Assembly (NCBI RefSeq): GCF_034190915.1
Contig: NW_026947506.1
Span: forward strand, 12,523,501-12,587,500
DNA length: 64,000 nucleotides
Source of the DNA: Cavia porcellus
Taxonomy: Eukaryota > Chordata > Mammalia > Rodentia > Caviidae
Direction: 5' to 3'
Part shown: positions 46,406-58,690 of the stretch, in pieces
Layout of the letters: the number at the start of each line of letters is the position of its first letter
Position numbering within the stretch: the stretch's first letter is position 1
Program-made: the position numbers and the translations under genes
The notes under the pieces: generated by a model
What the model was told of the DNA's origin: nothing
Database searches by the model: none
Seen by the model: only the letters and a program-made list of their open reading frames with translations

Positions 46406-46854
46406 TATGAATGTGTTTTCTGTATATTATGGAAAATGTCAACATTGTTCCTCAAAAAGTGTTGATTGTTTTTGGAATTTTACTATATTGTACAGCTATA
46501 ATTTTTAAATCAAAACAAAGATATCTTATGCAGTTGATTTCAATTTTCACTTTGCGGGGTGTTTTAGTCAGGTCCCTCTATTTCTGACAGCTCTGTAACT
46601 GAGGCTGGTCTCAAACTTAAGGCAGTTCCCCTGCATCAGCCTCCCAAGATTTATTTCTTATATCTAAGTGGAAGGTGATCACTTGTTGACACTGAGCTAT
46701 AATTTGCAGCTTGTGCCTGGTTTCATTGTTTATACACTGTGTACATACACTGTTTTCCATGAACATTTGAGTTATTATTTATGTACCATATGATGTTATT
46801 TATGTTTTGTTTTGTTATATGAAACTGAATTCAGATCACAAAATGCTGCTAAAG

Positions 46855-47037
46855 TATAAATTTTTGGTTTTTTGTTTTTTGTCTTTTATGAGACGGGGTC
46901 TCCTTATGCAGTTCAGGCTGGCCTTGAGCTCATTTTGTAGCTTTGTAGCCCAGGCTTGTCTTGAACTCACAAAGATCCTCCCACCTCAGCCTCCAGAGTG
47001 CTGGGATTACAGTGATGAACCACCTTGCCTGGATTGC
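46855..47037 (-). repeat. B1-like SINE private to block C copy 1
   Basis: gagacggggtctccttatgc to ccagagtgctgggattacag, antisense with a T-rich reversed tail. Copy 2 (about 55,296) passes directly from caaaatgctgct to tatgtatattaagaa, so this SINE inserted after the duplication. Confidence 0.82.
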
Positions 47038-47401
47038 TTATGTATATTAAGAACAAAAGACTAAGGATCCTAAGTGAGATTTTAATAGATATCATCAGTA
47101 GTCTATCAAAGTGATTCATGAAATATTTGTCTGCCTCTGTGCTCTGTAGATGCTGGTCCTGCAGGCACCCTCTGTGAGCTCTGCTTTAGTGACAGTGCAC
47201 AGGGATTCTTGCAGTGATTCAACACAAGAACCATTGATCCTTTTTGGCTGTTACATTAGCAGTGAGTTGCAATCTATTATCCAAATTGCTTTCTCAAAAA
47301 GTGTGTATATACACAAAATTAATGACCAAGACATGCAATTAAGATTTGAAGAATTCAGTCTCTATTCAGCTATTTTGTTTAGTTTTACTTCATTTAGTTT
47401 T

Positions 47402-47550
47402 GTTTTGTTTTATTGAAACAGGCTTTCTCTATATATATCAGCTGAGTTTGAAATCCTGATGGAGCTTACAATGGCTCTGAACACACAGCAACCCACCTGT
47501 CTCAGCCTCTTGAGTGCTGGGATTATAGATATACACTATCACACTTTGCT
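47402..47550 (-). repeat. B1-like SINE, shared
   Basis: gaaacaggctttctctatat to tgagtgctgggattatagat. Also at 55,672-55,806, so it is older than the duplication. Confidence 0.7.
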
Positions 47551-48307
47551 TTTGATTCAGATTTTTATGAGAGATTTTAAGATATCCAAGACCTTGAGTA
47601 TCAAACTTCCTTTGAGAAATACATATAAATGATACATTAGGAGGCGGTGACCTCTGAGAATGTGGCTGTGAAATTCACTATGAATTTAGTCATCTACGTA
47701 AAGCATCTTCCTACATGTACACATTGATTTCATCATCATTCTTATGTTTCTAAGCAAACCACAGATTATGATTCCAATGAAGAGAAACTGAAATTGTGTT
47801 TGTTCAGTGATCCTGTGACTCTGAAAATGGATATCCCTATGTGTGCCATGTAAATATCTGTTGATCACAAGCATATGAGTTCAATGCCTGAAAAAATGTA
47901 CCAGGTTCCTTCAGGGAAATCTTAGTTGAAAGGCTGCCTGGATTTTGAGGTTTCAGATTTTCACTGGTATATCTACTAGGTGTATTGAGGGATATGGAAG
48001 CAGCCAACATAATCATATCCCCTATTTATCCACATGTAATGTCTGTCAGTGCAGAGGAGCTAATATTAAAAACTTTAGAACTAAAACTTACAAACTTCAA
48101 ACCTTGTGCCATCACAGCACGACTAAATTTCATACCACTGTGGTCGACTTTTAGCCTCAATGTATCTCTGAGCTACTGTGTGATGTCACATTGTGAAAAG
48201 AAAGATGAGTATAATAGCAACAGCAACATTCAGAGAAAGACAGCACATCACTGGGAACCAGTTACACTAAATCCTGGCATAACTTATCAATTAAACTTTT
48301 GATAGGT

Positions 48308-48350
<43 letters not shown>

Positions 48351-48351
48351 T
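48308..48351 (+). repeat. GATA microsatellite
   Basis: About ten tandem gata units. The paralogous site at about 17,834-17,850 has only tatctatgtatg-like sequence, so the expansion is specific to this copy. Confidence 0.95.
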
Positions 48352-48467
48352 AATGCTGTGTGTGTGTTTCATTACTATCTACTATAGGAAGAATACACTA
48401 GGCACATGTAATCATGTTCATGTTCATCATGTAATGGGGCATTACACTTTTATTTTCATAGAGAGGT

Positions 48468-48585
48468 ACATGACTCTTTTTTTTTCTTTTTTTTCCACTT
48501 TTTTTGTCTTTTTCCTTTTTATCGGTACCAGGGCTCAAACTCATGACGGCCTGCTTTCAAGGCAGGCACTTAGGGCACATGACTC
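48468..48585 (-). repeat. ID-like SINE, antisense, with short target-site duplication
   Basis: acatgactc at 48,468-48,476 and 48,577-48,585 flanks a T-rich reversed tail, then ggtaccagggctcaaactca and ggcaggcacttagggc. Block D copy 1 is empty here (near 17,968). The SINE is truncated before box A. Confidence 0.82.
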
Positions 48586-50350
48586 CTACATTACAGGCTT
48601 GAACAACAGAAGAAAAGATACAAGTTGTATGGAGAAGTCTAATAGAACAAATTGCCGAAAGACAAAAAGCATACACATTGCCCAAGAACAACTACTCTTA
48701 CATGCAAATGTCTGAGTCACAGTTTTTTCTCAAATACTTTTTACTTAATCTCAAGTCACTATGTTGGTTTCACATGGGATATGATTGAACCTGCGAAGGA
48801 ATAAACCTGGAAGAAGAATACATATTTGAATGGGAAATGCCTTTTTAAGTTGTTCAGTATATACCCTAGAAAAGATTTTGTGGGTTTTATGGTAACAGAG
48901 ATTAGAAAGACAGAAAGACAGTGTCTAATGGCAAAGACAACCCAAGTATCACCAGGACACAAGCATCACCTGGATCTTTAGAAGACTACTGATGCTGAGG
49001 AAGCACAAGATTTCATGTTTGAAACATTGTTCCCCAAACAGGTTTTATTACATATAACAATTTGTAGACCTGTTCATAGTCTCAAAACTGTATCTACTTG
49101 TTGTTTTGAAAATCCCTGTATAGTATCAGTATTTTCTTTTCTAATTAATCTGGTGACACAGAAAGAATGATGGGTGGTCACAATGTCTTACTCAAAGATC
49201 TGGGTTTAATATGCTTGTCTTAATCTATAACTATTTCTGTGATGTGAGTCAATTATATCCTCAACATTAGGCCAAACCCAATCTGGCAGAGAAAGAGCAA
49301 TGAATTTCCTTTGGTGCAGACTGGACAGCCATCTTCCCCATAGGTGTCCTGCAGCTGGAGAGAACACCAACAGAACAATGAAAAGTGCAAAGAATGAAAT
49401 GCTTCAGAGTGTTAATGTGTTAGACTCATACAAAGAAGTCTAAAAAGACAGAAATCACAGCCATTGGGCAAATATTTCCTTCCTGAGGTTGTAAAGCTAC
49501 TTTCCTTGAAAGTTTCTCCACAGTTTTGATTTTGACATGCATAGACTTAGGGTGTGAATCTCTGATTTGTGTGCATCACATATTTATTGAAAGGCTCAGA
49601 GATAGATTCTTTCCAGTAGTTTCTGGAGAAAGGTATGAGGAATTCTGCAGCTTAGTGAGAACCTTAAAGTGACTTCAGGTAAGGGTCTGCTTCTAGTAAA
49701 TATAATGGTATATGAAGTTGCATTTTGCCAATGGGAAAAGAGAGCAGCAGAACATGGTCAGCTCCCAGATCTGAAATTTTTACTTCTTACATTGTCACCA
49801 GGATTTACTGTGGCCCACCATTTCAGCAGTCAATTTCATACTCTACATGGAAAAATATTTACCTGTGTGAATGTGAATATTTCGTTTGATCGATCATTGG
49901 TGCAGCAGGTGGTTTTCTTCTCACGTTTGATTCTTGTGTAGAATACTGGTGATGTGTTGATAATTGGTACCATGGTTTAATTGGTACCATTATTTTTAGT
50001 AATTTAAACTGTGCCATAAACAGATGTGGTGGTACATTGCTATAATTTTAGCAATCAGGGAATTTAAACAACAGTTTTGCATATTTACAGGTTTTCAGTG
50101 TTGCTGGGCAATAGCCACATACTGAAACATTTCTCCAAAAAATATGGCTGGGGACATAGATATGCACATGTGCCCTGATTTGAACCCCAACCTGAGACAA
50201 ATGAAAACCCTAGTTGGCCAAAAATTTGAGAAAATTTAGCAATGAACCCAAGTGCCTCATTTCACACAGCTCAATGATGATATCTGATTCTTCATCCTCT
50301 GCTAGGGATCATTCATGCTATAGGAAGCCCTCCCTCTCCTAGTTCTGCTT

Positions 50351-51837
50351 TCTCCCTCTTTACACAGTGTGGAAATCTCAGCACACTTCTCACTCTATTT
50401 CCAGGTGAGAACTGTAGTAATGGCTGGAAAATACACGTGGAAGATCTTCACTTGCTCTAGAAAGGCAAGAGCAAATTTACCTTAAAACCAATCAACCCAG
50501 TTGGACTCAATCTGTAACCCTTCTTTCTTTTTTTTTTTTTTATTTTTCAACTGACTCTCTTTCTCTTTTTCCTCAACTAGACTTAAGTTAAACTTTCAAG
50601 TGAGCTATCATAGTCCCAGCCTATCTTGATTATTTTTCTCTCATTTTTGAGACAAAATAGCTAATGTTCAAAGTGAAACAAGGAAAGGTTATTTAGCTTA
50701 CAATTTTTAGGAGATTTCAATGCACACTAAGCTGGCTTCAAGGGATAGTGGCATGGCTGGGGGCAGCTGTTTATGGTGGCTGAAAATGAAAAGAGCTATA
50801 GGATAAAAGATGGAAAAGCATGCCTCATTCCTTCTCTTTCTTGTATCCTGACACGACTTGCCACCCCTAGACAGGTGCAGCATTTATACCAAAATTTCAA
50901 CACTAGGACTATAAACCAATCACAAATGCTAAATTTGCCTCCATAATTGCATGAGGCTAGAGGAGGGCTCACAAAACACAAACCATAACACTGTCCTTTC
51001 TGATTATTCTTTAACTTTCTATTTCATTTCTTTCCTCTTCTTTCCTTCAGTTTCCCAAAACTTGGGTGATCATTCTTTGACCTCCAGCTTTCACGGTACT
51101 GTGTTTGACCTTATTCATCACTTTAGCCCACGTGTACCCACATTAAGCCACTATCCTCCTATAGAAGGGAAAGTCCACTAACCTAAGGGGAAAGCCACTA
51201 CATGAAATTGCATGGTGTATGATTGATTTCATTAAATAATAATAGAATTTGCTCTTGTGGACAAAGGTATCCAGTTATGGATGACATAGTTAGGAGTTAA
51301 TCTGTAGTTGAAACAATTTTTATTATCAACTATGCCGTTTTAGCCTGTTAGTATTGTATTATAAACAGTTCTTCTGTCATGTCTGATAACACTGTCATTG
51401 TAGGGTGTAATACTCTGCTCCACAGTCCACTACCTAAGATTGGGAGCTAAGCTACATATCAATTTTGTATCACATACAGATTAAGAAGGTAGGTTCTTGG
51501 GATAGCTGTAAAATTCCAAGAACATCTGAAGAATTTGCTTGAGGAACAGACATCTGCTTCCATACTTGTGGGAAGCCTCAATACTACTAAAAGCTATATA
51601 TCATAGGAGACTGGCACACATCAACATAGAAAAGAAAATGAAGGGATAATAGAAAATGACAAGATGTAGAAGCAAAAAAGAACCCTAGAATTGCAGCCCA
51701 TTTGATATAAGCCCAGAGCACAATGAGATAGATCAAATTGGATGTGAAAAGCTGGAACTTCCTGAAATGATAACAGCAGAATTGAAAAAACTGGAAAAGT
51801 TTACAAACAAAAACTTTCAGACACAAAAAAATACTTT
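50351..51837. other. Unassigned region, possible old LTR piece
   Basis: Poly(T) at about 50,524-50,541. From about 50,640 to 51,000, aaaggttatttagcttacaa...gcatggctgggggcagctg is reminiscent of MaLR-type LTR sequence in rodents and primates, but I cannot assign it. No gene seen. Confidence 0.3.
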
Positions 51838-52451
51838 AAGTCAAATATATTAGAGAACACACAAATAAAAAAATACACAACTTAAAAAAATGATGAAAAA
51901 CAGAGGTTTCCCAACATAGCAAAGAAATGGAATCCATGAAACAAATCCAAACAGGAATTTAAAAGATTAAGTGCTGTATAAGAGATATATAATACCTATA
52001 AGAGATTAAAAGTGTTTGCACAGACTGAACAAAAGACAGGTTTAGAATTTCAGATCTTGAAGACAAAATTGTAGCTAGTCATCATGAAAACAGTTCTATC
52101 TTAAAATAAGCAAGAGACCATGAGAAATCAATTCAACAGGTACAAAATGCATCAAAGAAGAATAGCATGAGGTCGATTGGGGTCAATGAGAAAGCCAGAG
52201 ACAGCACCAATACCATAAAAAACTTCACACAAATAAAAGCAGAAGACTTCCCAAGCATGGATAAAGAATTTGCCATACAGATAAGTGAAGCATATATACA
52301 ACTCCAAACAGACAAACCAAAATAAAACTACACCAAGATATATAATATTCCAGATTCCAGAAATACAGCACAAGAACACAGTATTAAATGCTGTTAGAGA
52401 AAAGTCACAGATCACTTATAATTGAAAGCGCATCAGAATCTTAGCAGTCCT
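51838..52451 (+). mobile_element. L1 ORF1 fragment, diverged
   Basis: Colinear with ORF1 of the full-length copy: fragments like gaatttcagatcttgaagac, aagaagaatagcatgaggt (compare ...caacataaggttgatag), and caagatatataatattccag. It ends at tcttagcagtcc, where LTR-like sequence begins. ORF is broken throughout. Confidence 0.7.
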
Positions 52452-53144
52452 TGTTGTATTTAGGCGTAAGTGACACCATCTTGAGCCCTGCTTTTAACTG
52501 GTGCCCTATATTTGACCCAGGAGAATGGAAAATTACCAGAGTACAAGTCCTGTGAAAAAAAGCAGAAGGAGCTGCACCTACTGGACAAAAATTACCCTGC
52601 TCAATAAAAGAAGCATGATACAGGTGTCAACTAAAAATTAATGTAAGATTCTAGCTCAATTGTTTCCACAAGGATGTCATTTTGTGTTTCTCTTTTTAGA
52701 AGTTTGTAAGGCTCCAGTACAGGGACCATTGTTTGGACTCTGAAATGGGCAGGACTGTATATGAGTGATCCTGAGCTCTATTAATCAAATTCCAAATTTA
52801 TCAATTTGTATGTTTTGATTCCTTTACTTTTGTTCATGAACCTACCTCAGTCTTCTCAATAAAAATATCCAAATAAAGAAGATAAGCTGTAGTTGAAACA
52901 GAAGAACAAGTCCTGAAAGTTGGACAGAAGTACAAGTCCTGAAAGGAAAGAACATCCAATCCAGATTGATGTATCCTGCAGAACTTTCCAAATTACCAAA
53001 TAACCCGTTGGCTGTGAGGTGCACAGTCTTCCATATTGGCTCCCAGAGGCTGCGTCGCCAGGTCTGGCCTAAAATAAAGCCTTTGCTCACTAAATTTTAA
53101 TTTCTTGTTTCCTTGGATTTTATTCTGGGGTCTGAGCTATCACA
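52452..53144 (+). mobile_element. LTR-like fragment joined with L1 ORF1 sequence
   Basis: It starts tgttgtattt; the final ~110 bp match 33,412-33,522 (gcctttgctc, ttccttggattttatt, ...tcaca). Between them about 52,940-53,000 reads like the L1 ORF1 end (gattgatgtatcctgcagaa), so the region is a composite and not one clean LTR. Confidence 0.45.
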
Positions 53145-54785
53145 GTACAAGCACTCCTCTGTGGATATCAGAAGAACTGAAGAAGACAGCCAGCTCCAGA
53201 ATTCTGCACTACAGTCAATCATTTGGGATCCTCTCTTGCAGGGAAGGGTTCTTTCTCTGTTTATTCTTGACTCAGAAGGAGGGCAGTAGAGCAAGTCTCA
53301 GTCACTGATAAAGAGGCAGGCCCAACTAGGTGGGTCGTGGCTGGTGGTCTCTTAGGTCTCTTCCTGTATCTGGGCATTTTTATCCTGTTTTGAGCACATT
53401 ACTGGAGCAGAATGCTTTCTAGATCTCATTTAGTGATTTCAATGTCCTGTGGCCTAATTAGGATAGAACCTGGGATATCTTCGAGCCATGGAATGGTGAG
53501 GTTGTGGATGGGAGCCCAGAAATAGGGTGCAAATGGGCTAAACCAGTTACAAGTGGTTAGAAGCAGTTCCAGTGTCTCGATCCTCAGGTATTTAGTTAGC
53601 TTCAACTCCTGAGGTCCTCCAGGATTGGCTGTGGGTCATCCGTTGTGCAGTTTGCCTCTTTCTGGTAGCAAGAGTGACTATCTTCACTTTGACAGCAGCA
53701 GACTGCAGTATCATCTTTGACATTCTCTGCTGCCCTGACACCTCCACAAGCTCAGCAAGGGAGCTTAGATAGACCCTGACTCTTGCATTTTGTAGCTGCT
53801 ACAAAAGTACTGAAGAAGGTCTCTGCACTCATTGCTGTGATGTTTATAAATGTCTGTGATACAGGGCTTCATAGCCACAACTACTCTCCTTAAACTTGTG
53901 CTTTGTTGTATTTAGAGTGATCTCCTAAAATTATAGTATGTTCTTGTATTTGCATGCGCATGATAGGTGTTGGCAAAGGCACTGAGTATTCAAAGATGTG
54001 TAGTGATGTGCCTCAGTGGAGGAAGGCTTCCAAATCACCTGGTGAACTCCTGTGTATCATACAGAACAATGCAAAAGAATTTTGAATATAATTATTTAGG
54101 GGACTCCTCAGCTCACAGACTGTTTATGAGAACAGCCATGGATTTTTGAATTCTAAGAAAAATGAAGCAGATATGAAAGCTTTATCAAGGGCAGGGTAAA
54201 GTGTGCTTGCTAAGACAAATTCCAGAATCACTTGTCTGTTAAACCCTCATAGAAAAATGCCAAAATGTATGCATTTGCAGGGACACATACACATGATATC
54301 CTTCTGAATGGAAAGGAATAGGAGTGTCATCTTTGAATTAACAGCTGATTTAATAGCTTGGATGATAATACACCTTGTTTATATATAGAAATTCTCTGCA
54401 ATGGACTTTACTGAGTGTTGTAAAATAGAAGCCCTAAATAGAAGTTATGCTGCAGGCATATTCATAGTTAGGCATGAAGGGTTTTTTGTGTAGGGTGGAT
54501 CAGAGGAGCATGGAAAGGGTGTGCAAGTGATTGGCATGATCCATGGTGCCAACAGCAGGATTTACAACTGAGAGGATCTTCACTGAAAGTTGGGAAGTTC
54601 TTAGGGTAAACATGAAGTTAAAGTTGGCTTCTGATTTCTTACTTGCGATGAATAACACCAACTCTGTAAACAATCAGTATTCCACATACCTGCTAACCCA
54701 TGAATTCTGGGTTCCATACTTGAGATCGAATTTTGATTTTGTCTAATTATGTGCCAGTGTCATGAAGTAGGAATTTGAAACTTTT

Positions 54786-54865
54786 GTTTTTTGTTCCAGG
54801 GATCAAACTCATTAGCTCATGCTTGCCAGGCAGGTGTTTATGCCACTGAGATAAATACCCAAACA
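54786..54865 (-). repeat. ID-like SINE, antisense, shared
   Basis: gttccagggatcaaactcat...tttatgccactgagataaat, matching 46,313-46,405. Confidence 0.75.
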
Positions 54866-55671
54866 TGAATGTATTTTCTGTATATTATGGAAGGTATCAA
54901 CATCCTCAGAAAGTGTTGAATGTTTTTGGAATGTTACTATATTGTTTGGATATAATTTTTGAAACAAACAAATGGTGTTTTATGCAGTCAATTTTCAAGT
55001 TTCATTTTTTGTGGGGTTTTTCAGTCAGTGTCTTTCTATTTCAGACAGCTCTGCAACTGAGGTTGGCCTCAAACTCAAGGCAGTTCTCTTTCATCCGCCT
55101 CCCAACATATATTTCTTATTTCTGAGTGAAAGGTGATCACTTTGTGACAGTGAGCTATAATTTTCAACTTGTGCCTTGTTTCATAGTTTATACATTGTGT
55201 AAACTGTTTTCCATTATCATTTGAATTATTATTTATGTACCATATTTGATGTTATTTAAGTTTTGTTGTATGAAACTAAATTCAAATTTCAAAATGCTGC
55301 TTATGTATATTAAGAATGAAGGACTCAGTGGCCTAAATGATATTTGAATAGATATCATCTGTAGTCTCTCAAAGTGATTCATGAGATATTTGTCTGCCCC
55401 TTTGCTGGGTGGATGCTGGTCCTGCAGGCTCCCACTGTGAGCTCTACTTTAGACATTGTGCACAGGGACTCTTGCAGTGACTAAGCACAAAAATCAGTGC
55501 TCCTATTTGGCTGTTACATTAGCAGTGAGTTTCAATCTAGCATCCAAATTGATTTTTCAAAAAATGTGTGTATACATAAAATTAATCACGAAGACATGGA
55601 ATTAAGCTTTGAAGAATTCAGTCTCCATTCACCTGTGATGTTTGGTTTTACTTTGTTTAGTTTAGTTTTGT

Positions 55672-55806
55672 TTTATTGAGACAGGCTTTCTCTGTGTATA
55701 TCAGCTGGATTTGAACCCCCTATTCTGCCTTCAGTTTCTTTGACTTCACATCAGCCCTCCTGTCTCAGCCTCTTGAGTGCTGGGATTATAGATATGAACC
55801 AACTCT
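55672..55806 (-). repeat. B1-like SINE, shared
   Basis: gagacaggctttctctgtgt to ttgagtgctgggattataga; same site as 47,402-47,550. Confidence 0.7.
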
Positions 55807-56509
55807 GCTTTTGATTCAGATTTTTATGAGAGAATTTAAGATATCCCAGGCCATGAGTCTCAACATTCCTTTGAGAAATATATGTATGAATCTTTAGGAT
55901 TATATTTTTGTCACTTGGCCACTGAGCAGTTATCCCCTAGCATCACTTGGAAAGCCCATTTGTTTATGCACTGACTATGCTGAGCATCATTGTGCCAGTT
56001 GTCATTTTAACCAGTTGATTCTTGTATTGAATACATTACAATAGTCATTTTTATATTTCTTGTTATTTTATAAAACTAACAAGTATGCAATTTTTGATTG
56101 TCTTTTTTTTTTAAATAATTGCACTGGTAAGGACTTACCTATAAAGCCCTAAGCTAAGTGTGATTCCTTTAGTCCCAGCATCAGTAGTGGATGAGATCAG
56201 ATGATCATGGCTTTGAAGCTGACTTTGGGAGGCAATTTTGCTAGATGATTTAGCATAATGTGTGGCAGTTGTTTTTATATCTACATTTGAAGTTTAAGAA
56301 AACAGGTAAGTTTAGGTCAAGAATATAAATGTAGGATAGGATAGCTGAATCCAACTGCAAATCATGATTTTTTGGCTCAGGAAATGTGTTTTTCATGGTA
56401 ATTTGTGCAGCAATCTTAAATATGCCTGTATTAGAATAAAACATATTGAAACATGAATGAGCCAGGCATTCTAGGTTCTGAATTTAGAGGCATTAACAAA
56501 ACTTATTTA

Positions 56510-57180
56510 CTCAATGTTACTGCTGGTGCTTTTTTATAGAAAATAAGACAGGGTAACAAAACAAGAAAAAAAGGATTATATAAGGATTCAATACTTGTGC
56601 ACAGAAGAAGACAAAAAACAAGTCAAATAAAAAAGGATGAAGAAATAATCTACAGGATACAAGAAGATTCCATGTTACTTCCTGACAGCTAACATGTAAA
56701 TCCAATAGTAATATGAAATGAGTACACACTTCTCAGAACAGGTACAAATTGTCAAGAAATACCTGAAGAGCTATTGAGCATTTATGCACAATAGAGAAAT
56801 GGAAATCAGTACACCATCTCATTGCAGAGATAAATCACCACAAGATCAAAAGATCATGCATGAGATGGCAGGAGAAAAGGAACTATTTAACTTTGTTGGT
56901 GGGAATGTTAGCTAGTACTTCAACCACTACTGAAGTAAGTGTTCAAAATATTCAAAAGATTAAACATAGCAAGTCCACTAAGTGCAGTGCTTCCTTTAGT
57001 GGGTCTCATACTCAAAGATCTAAGGAGTCATTGCGGTGATTCATGCATATTCCTATGTACTGCAGCAATAGTCACTTTTTTGGGGAGAGCAGCAGCAAGC
57101 ACTGCTCCATCACCACCAAATGCCAATGATGAACAACAAATACTCATCAGTTACTCCATTTAGTAAATGATATGATATTT
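56510..57180 (+). mobile_element. Old L1 3' fragment, shared
   Basis: Same diverged L1 ORF2 tail as 30,430-31,190 (tttgttggtgggaatgttag, actcatcagttactcc). Confidence 0.6.
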
Positions 57181-57304
57181 TATTATGAAATGGGCTCTAA
57201 GTTAGGTTTTCATAGTGTGATAAGCATGATAAAAGCATAATAGTCATGCTAATATAAAAAGGCCATCACTATTACACTATTGTGTTCATTAGATTTGAAC
57301 TGTT

Positions 57305-57441
57305 TTTCTTTTGGAGGCAACATCTTGCTATGAAGTTCAGGTTGGCTTTGAGATCACTTTATAACCCAGAGTGGAGTCAAACAGTTCTCCTGCCTCAGCC
57401 TCTCAAGTACTGGGCTTACATACACATGCCATCAGGCCCAG
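57305..57441 (-). repeat. B1-like SINE, antisense, shared
   Basis: Same site as 31,297-31,443 (ctcaagtactgggcttacat). Confidence 0.72.
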
Positions 57442-57943
57442 TTTAGATTTGGTGTATTAAATGCATATTAACTATTTTTATTTCAACCATTTTGGTTGTT
57501 AAAATATTTCCACTTTTTACCTCCAGCATCTATAACCACTGCCACCTTATTGAGGTGGTAATGTGCCTACCACCAGCCTCATGACATTCTCTCCTGGGTT
57601 CAGTGCTGTCAGTGTACTGCAGTGAGACTTATGTGTACAAATGTATATAACTGTTTGTTTTTCTACTTTCCTTCAAAAGATTTTAAAATTTCCTTATATA
57701 ATCAGAGGATCAATAGCCTTGTCTACAGTTTGATGCAAATGCCCACAGTTAAGTAGAATATAGCACACACACACAGGAAAGAGACCACAAAATTCCCATG
57801 AGAGTTTTGTCAAGGCACATGTGAAGACAGTTTTGTGGAGGCATGTGTTGCTGATTATAACATTTGAATGAGCCTCAGGTTTAATCACTGTTGTTTATGT
57901 GAGGTAAACCAGATGACTACGTTAAGATATGGAGTTATATAAA

Positions 57944-58032
57944 GTCCTTTTTTTGTGTAGAGAGGATCAAACTCATGACCTTGAGCTTGCTAACCAGATG
58001 CTTATGCCACTGAGATCAATCCTCAGCACCCA
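57944..58032 (-). repeat. ID-like SINE, antisense, shared
   Basis: gaggatcaaactcatgacct...ccactgagatcaatcctcag; same site as 31,953-32,036. Confidence 0.78.
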
Positions 58033-58160
58033 TAAAGACTTTTTTTTGGATCTTAAGTATCTAAAGAACTGCTTTGGTGGTGTGGCCCACTTATTAATGT
58101 CAACTTGGATCACCCAGTGAACTGAGGCACCATGGTTTTGGGGATAGAGCCTGAAGGATT

Positions 58161-58690
58161 GTTGCAAACATCATCAAAGGAGAAATGGAGGGGAAAGTGC
58201 TGGGCTGTTGATTCTAATGGAGAAGCTTGTATCAAAGTTTTCCAAATATGAACACCGACACATCATCATTGTCAGAGGAGGAGGAGCTCAGGACCTGATT
58301 ATTACTGTGCATGACTACTGTTTTCTTTTGCAGATCTCTGGCCCTTATTTTGAGCTTTATGTCTTGGCTCCAGTACTGATCACTCAGCCTCATGGCACAC
58401 ATGCTGTGCCCAAGTGCACAGACTTTGTAGCTTCCAATACTGAACTTTGACTCTTTCTAGTACACAACACTGATAGAGACTTGCATGAGACATTGGCAGT
58501 GCCTCTAGGTCTCCAGGTATACTTGTGGTGGTCCTTGACATGGGCTCTAGGTTTTCCACAGAACTTGAGAAGTATATTGTCATAGGATTCAGATTATCTG
58601 CTGGATTCTTTAGGTATCTAGTATGTGGACAGATCTACACCTCTCTAAATCTGACTTTTTGGGAGTGAATATTTTGAAATAAGCTTATCA
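58161..58690. other. Unassigned link between block A and module M
   Basis: No duplicate in the window and no element recognised; the open frame at 58,208-58,450 has no recognisable product. Confidence 0.35.

Larger units (their letters stand above)
44630..47642. repeat. Segmental duplication block C, copy 1
   Basis: Colinear with 53,185-55,889 (ccagctccagaa, tcatttgggat, ggttagaagcagttccagtgtct-like, tgcatttgcat-like blocks). It includes an antisense ID-like SINE and B1-like SINEs shared with copy 2, and one B1-like SINE private to this copy. No gene seen. Confidence 0.87.
47680..50350. repeat. Segmental duplication block D, copy 2
   Basis: Colinear with 17,165-19,491 and 27,470-27,715. It lacks the full-length L1 (single empty site at 50,089-50,103). 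It has a private ID-like SINE and an expanded GATA repeat. Confidence 0.87.
53185..55889. repeat. Segmental duplication block C, copy 2
   Basis: Matches 44,630-47,642. At its right end it joins block A copy 2 directly, whereas copy 1 joins block D. It contains an antisense ID-like SINE at 54,786-54,865 and B1-like pieces at about 55,010-55,110 and 55,672-55,806. Confidence 0.87.
55890..58160. repeat. Segmental duplication block A, copy 2
   Basis: Matches 29,830-32,170 throughout and lacks the ID-like SINE private to copy 1. Confidence 0.85.

Noticed and set aside
48308..48351. CRISPR-like or regulatory array
   Set aside because: A simple 4-bp microsatellite without spacers in a vertebrate genome.
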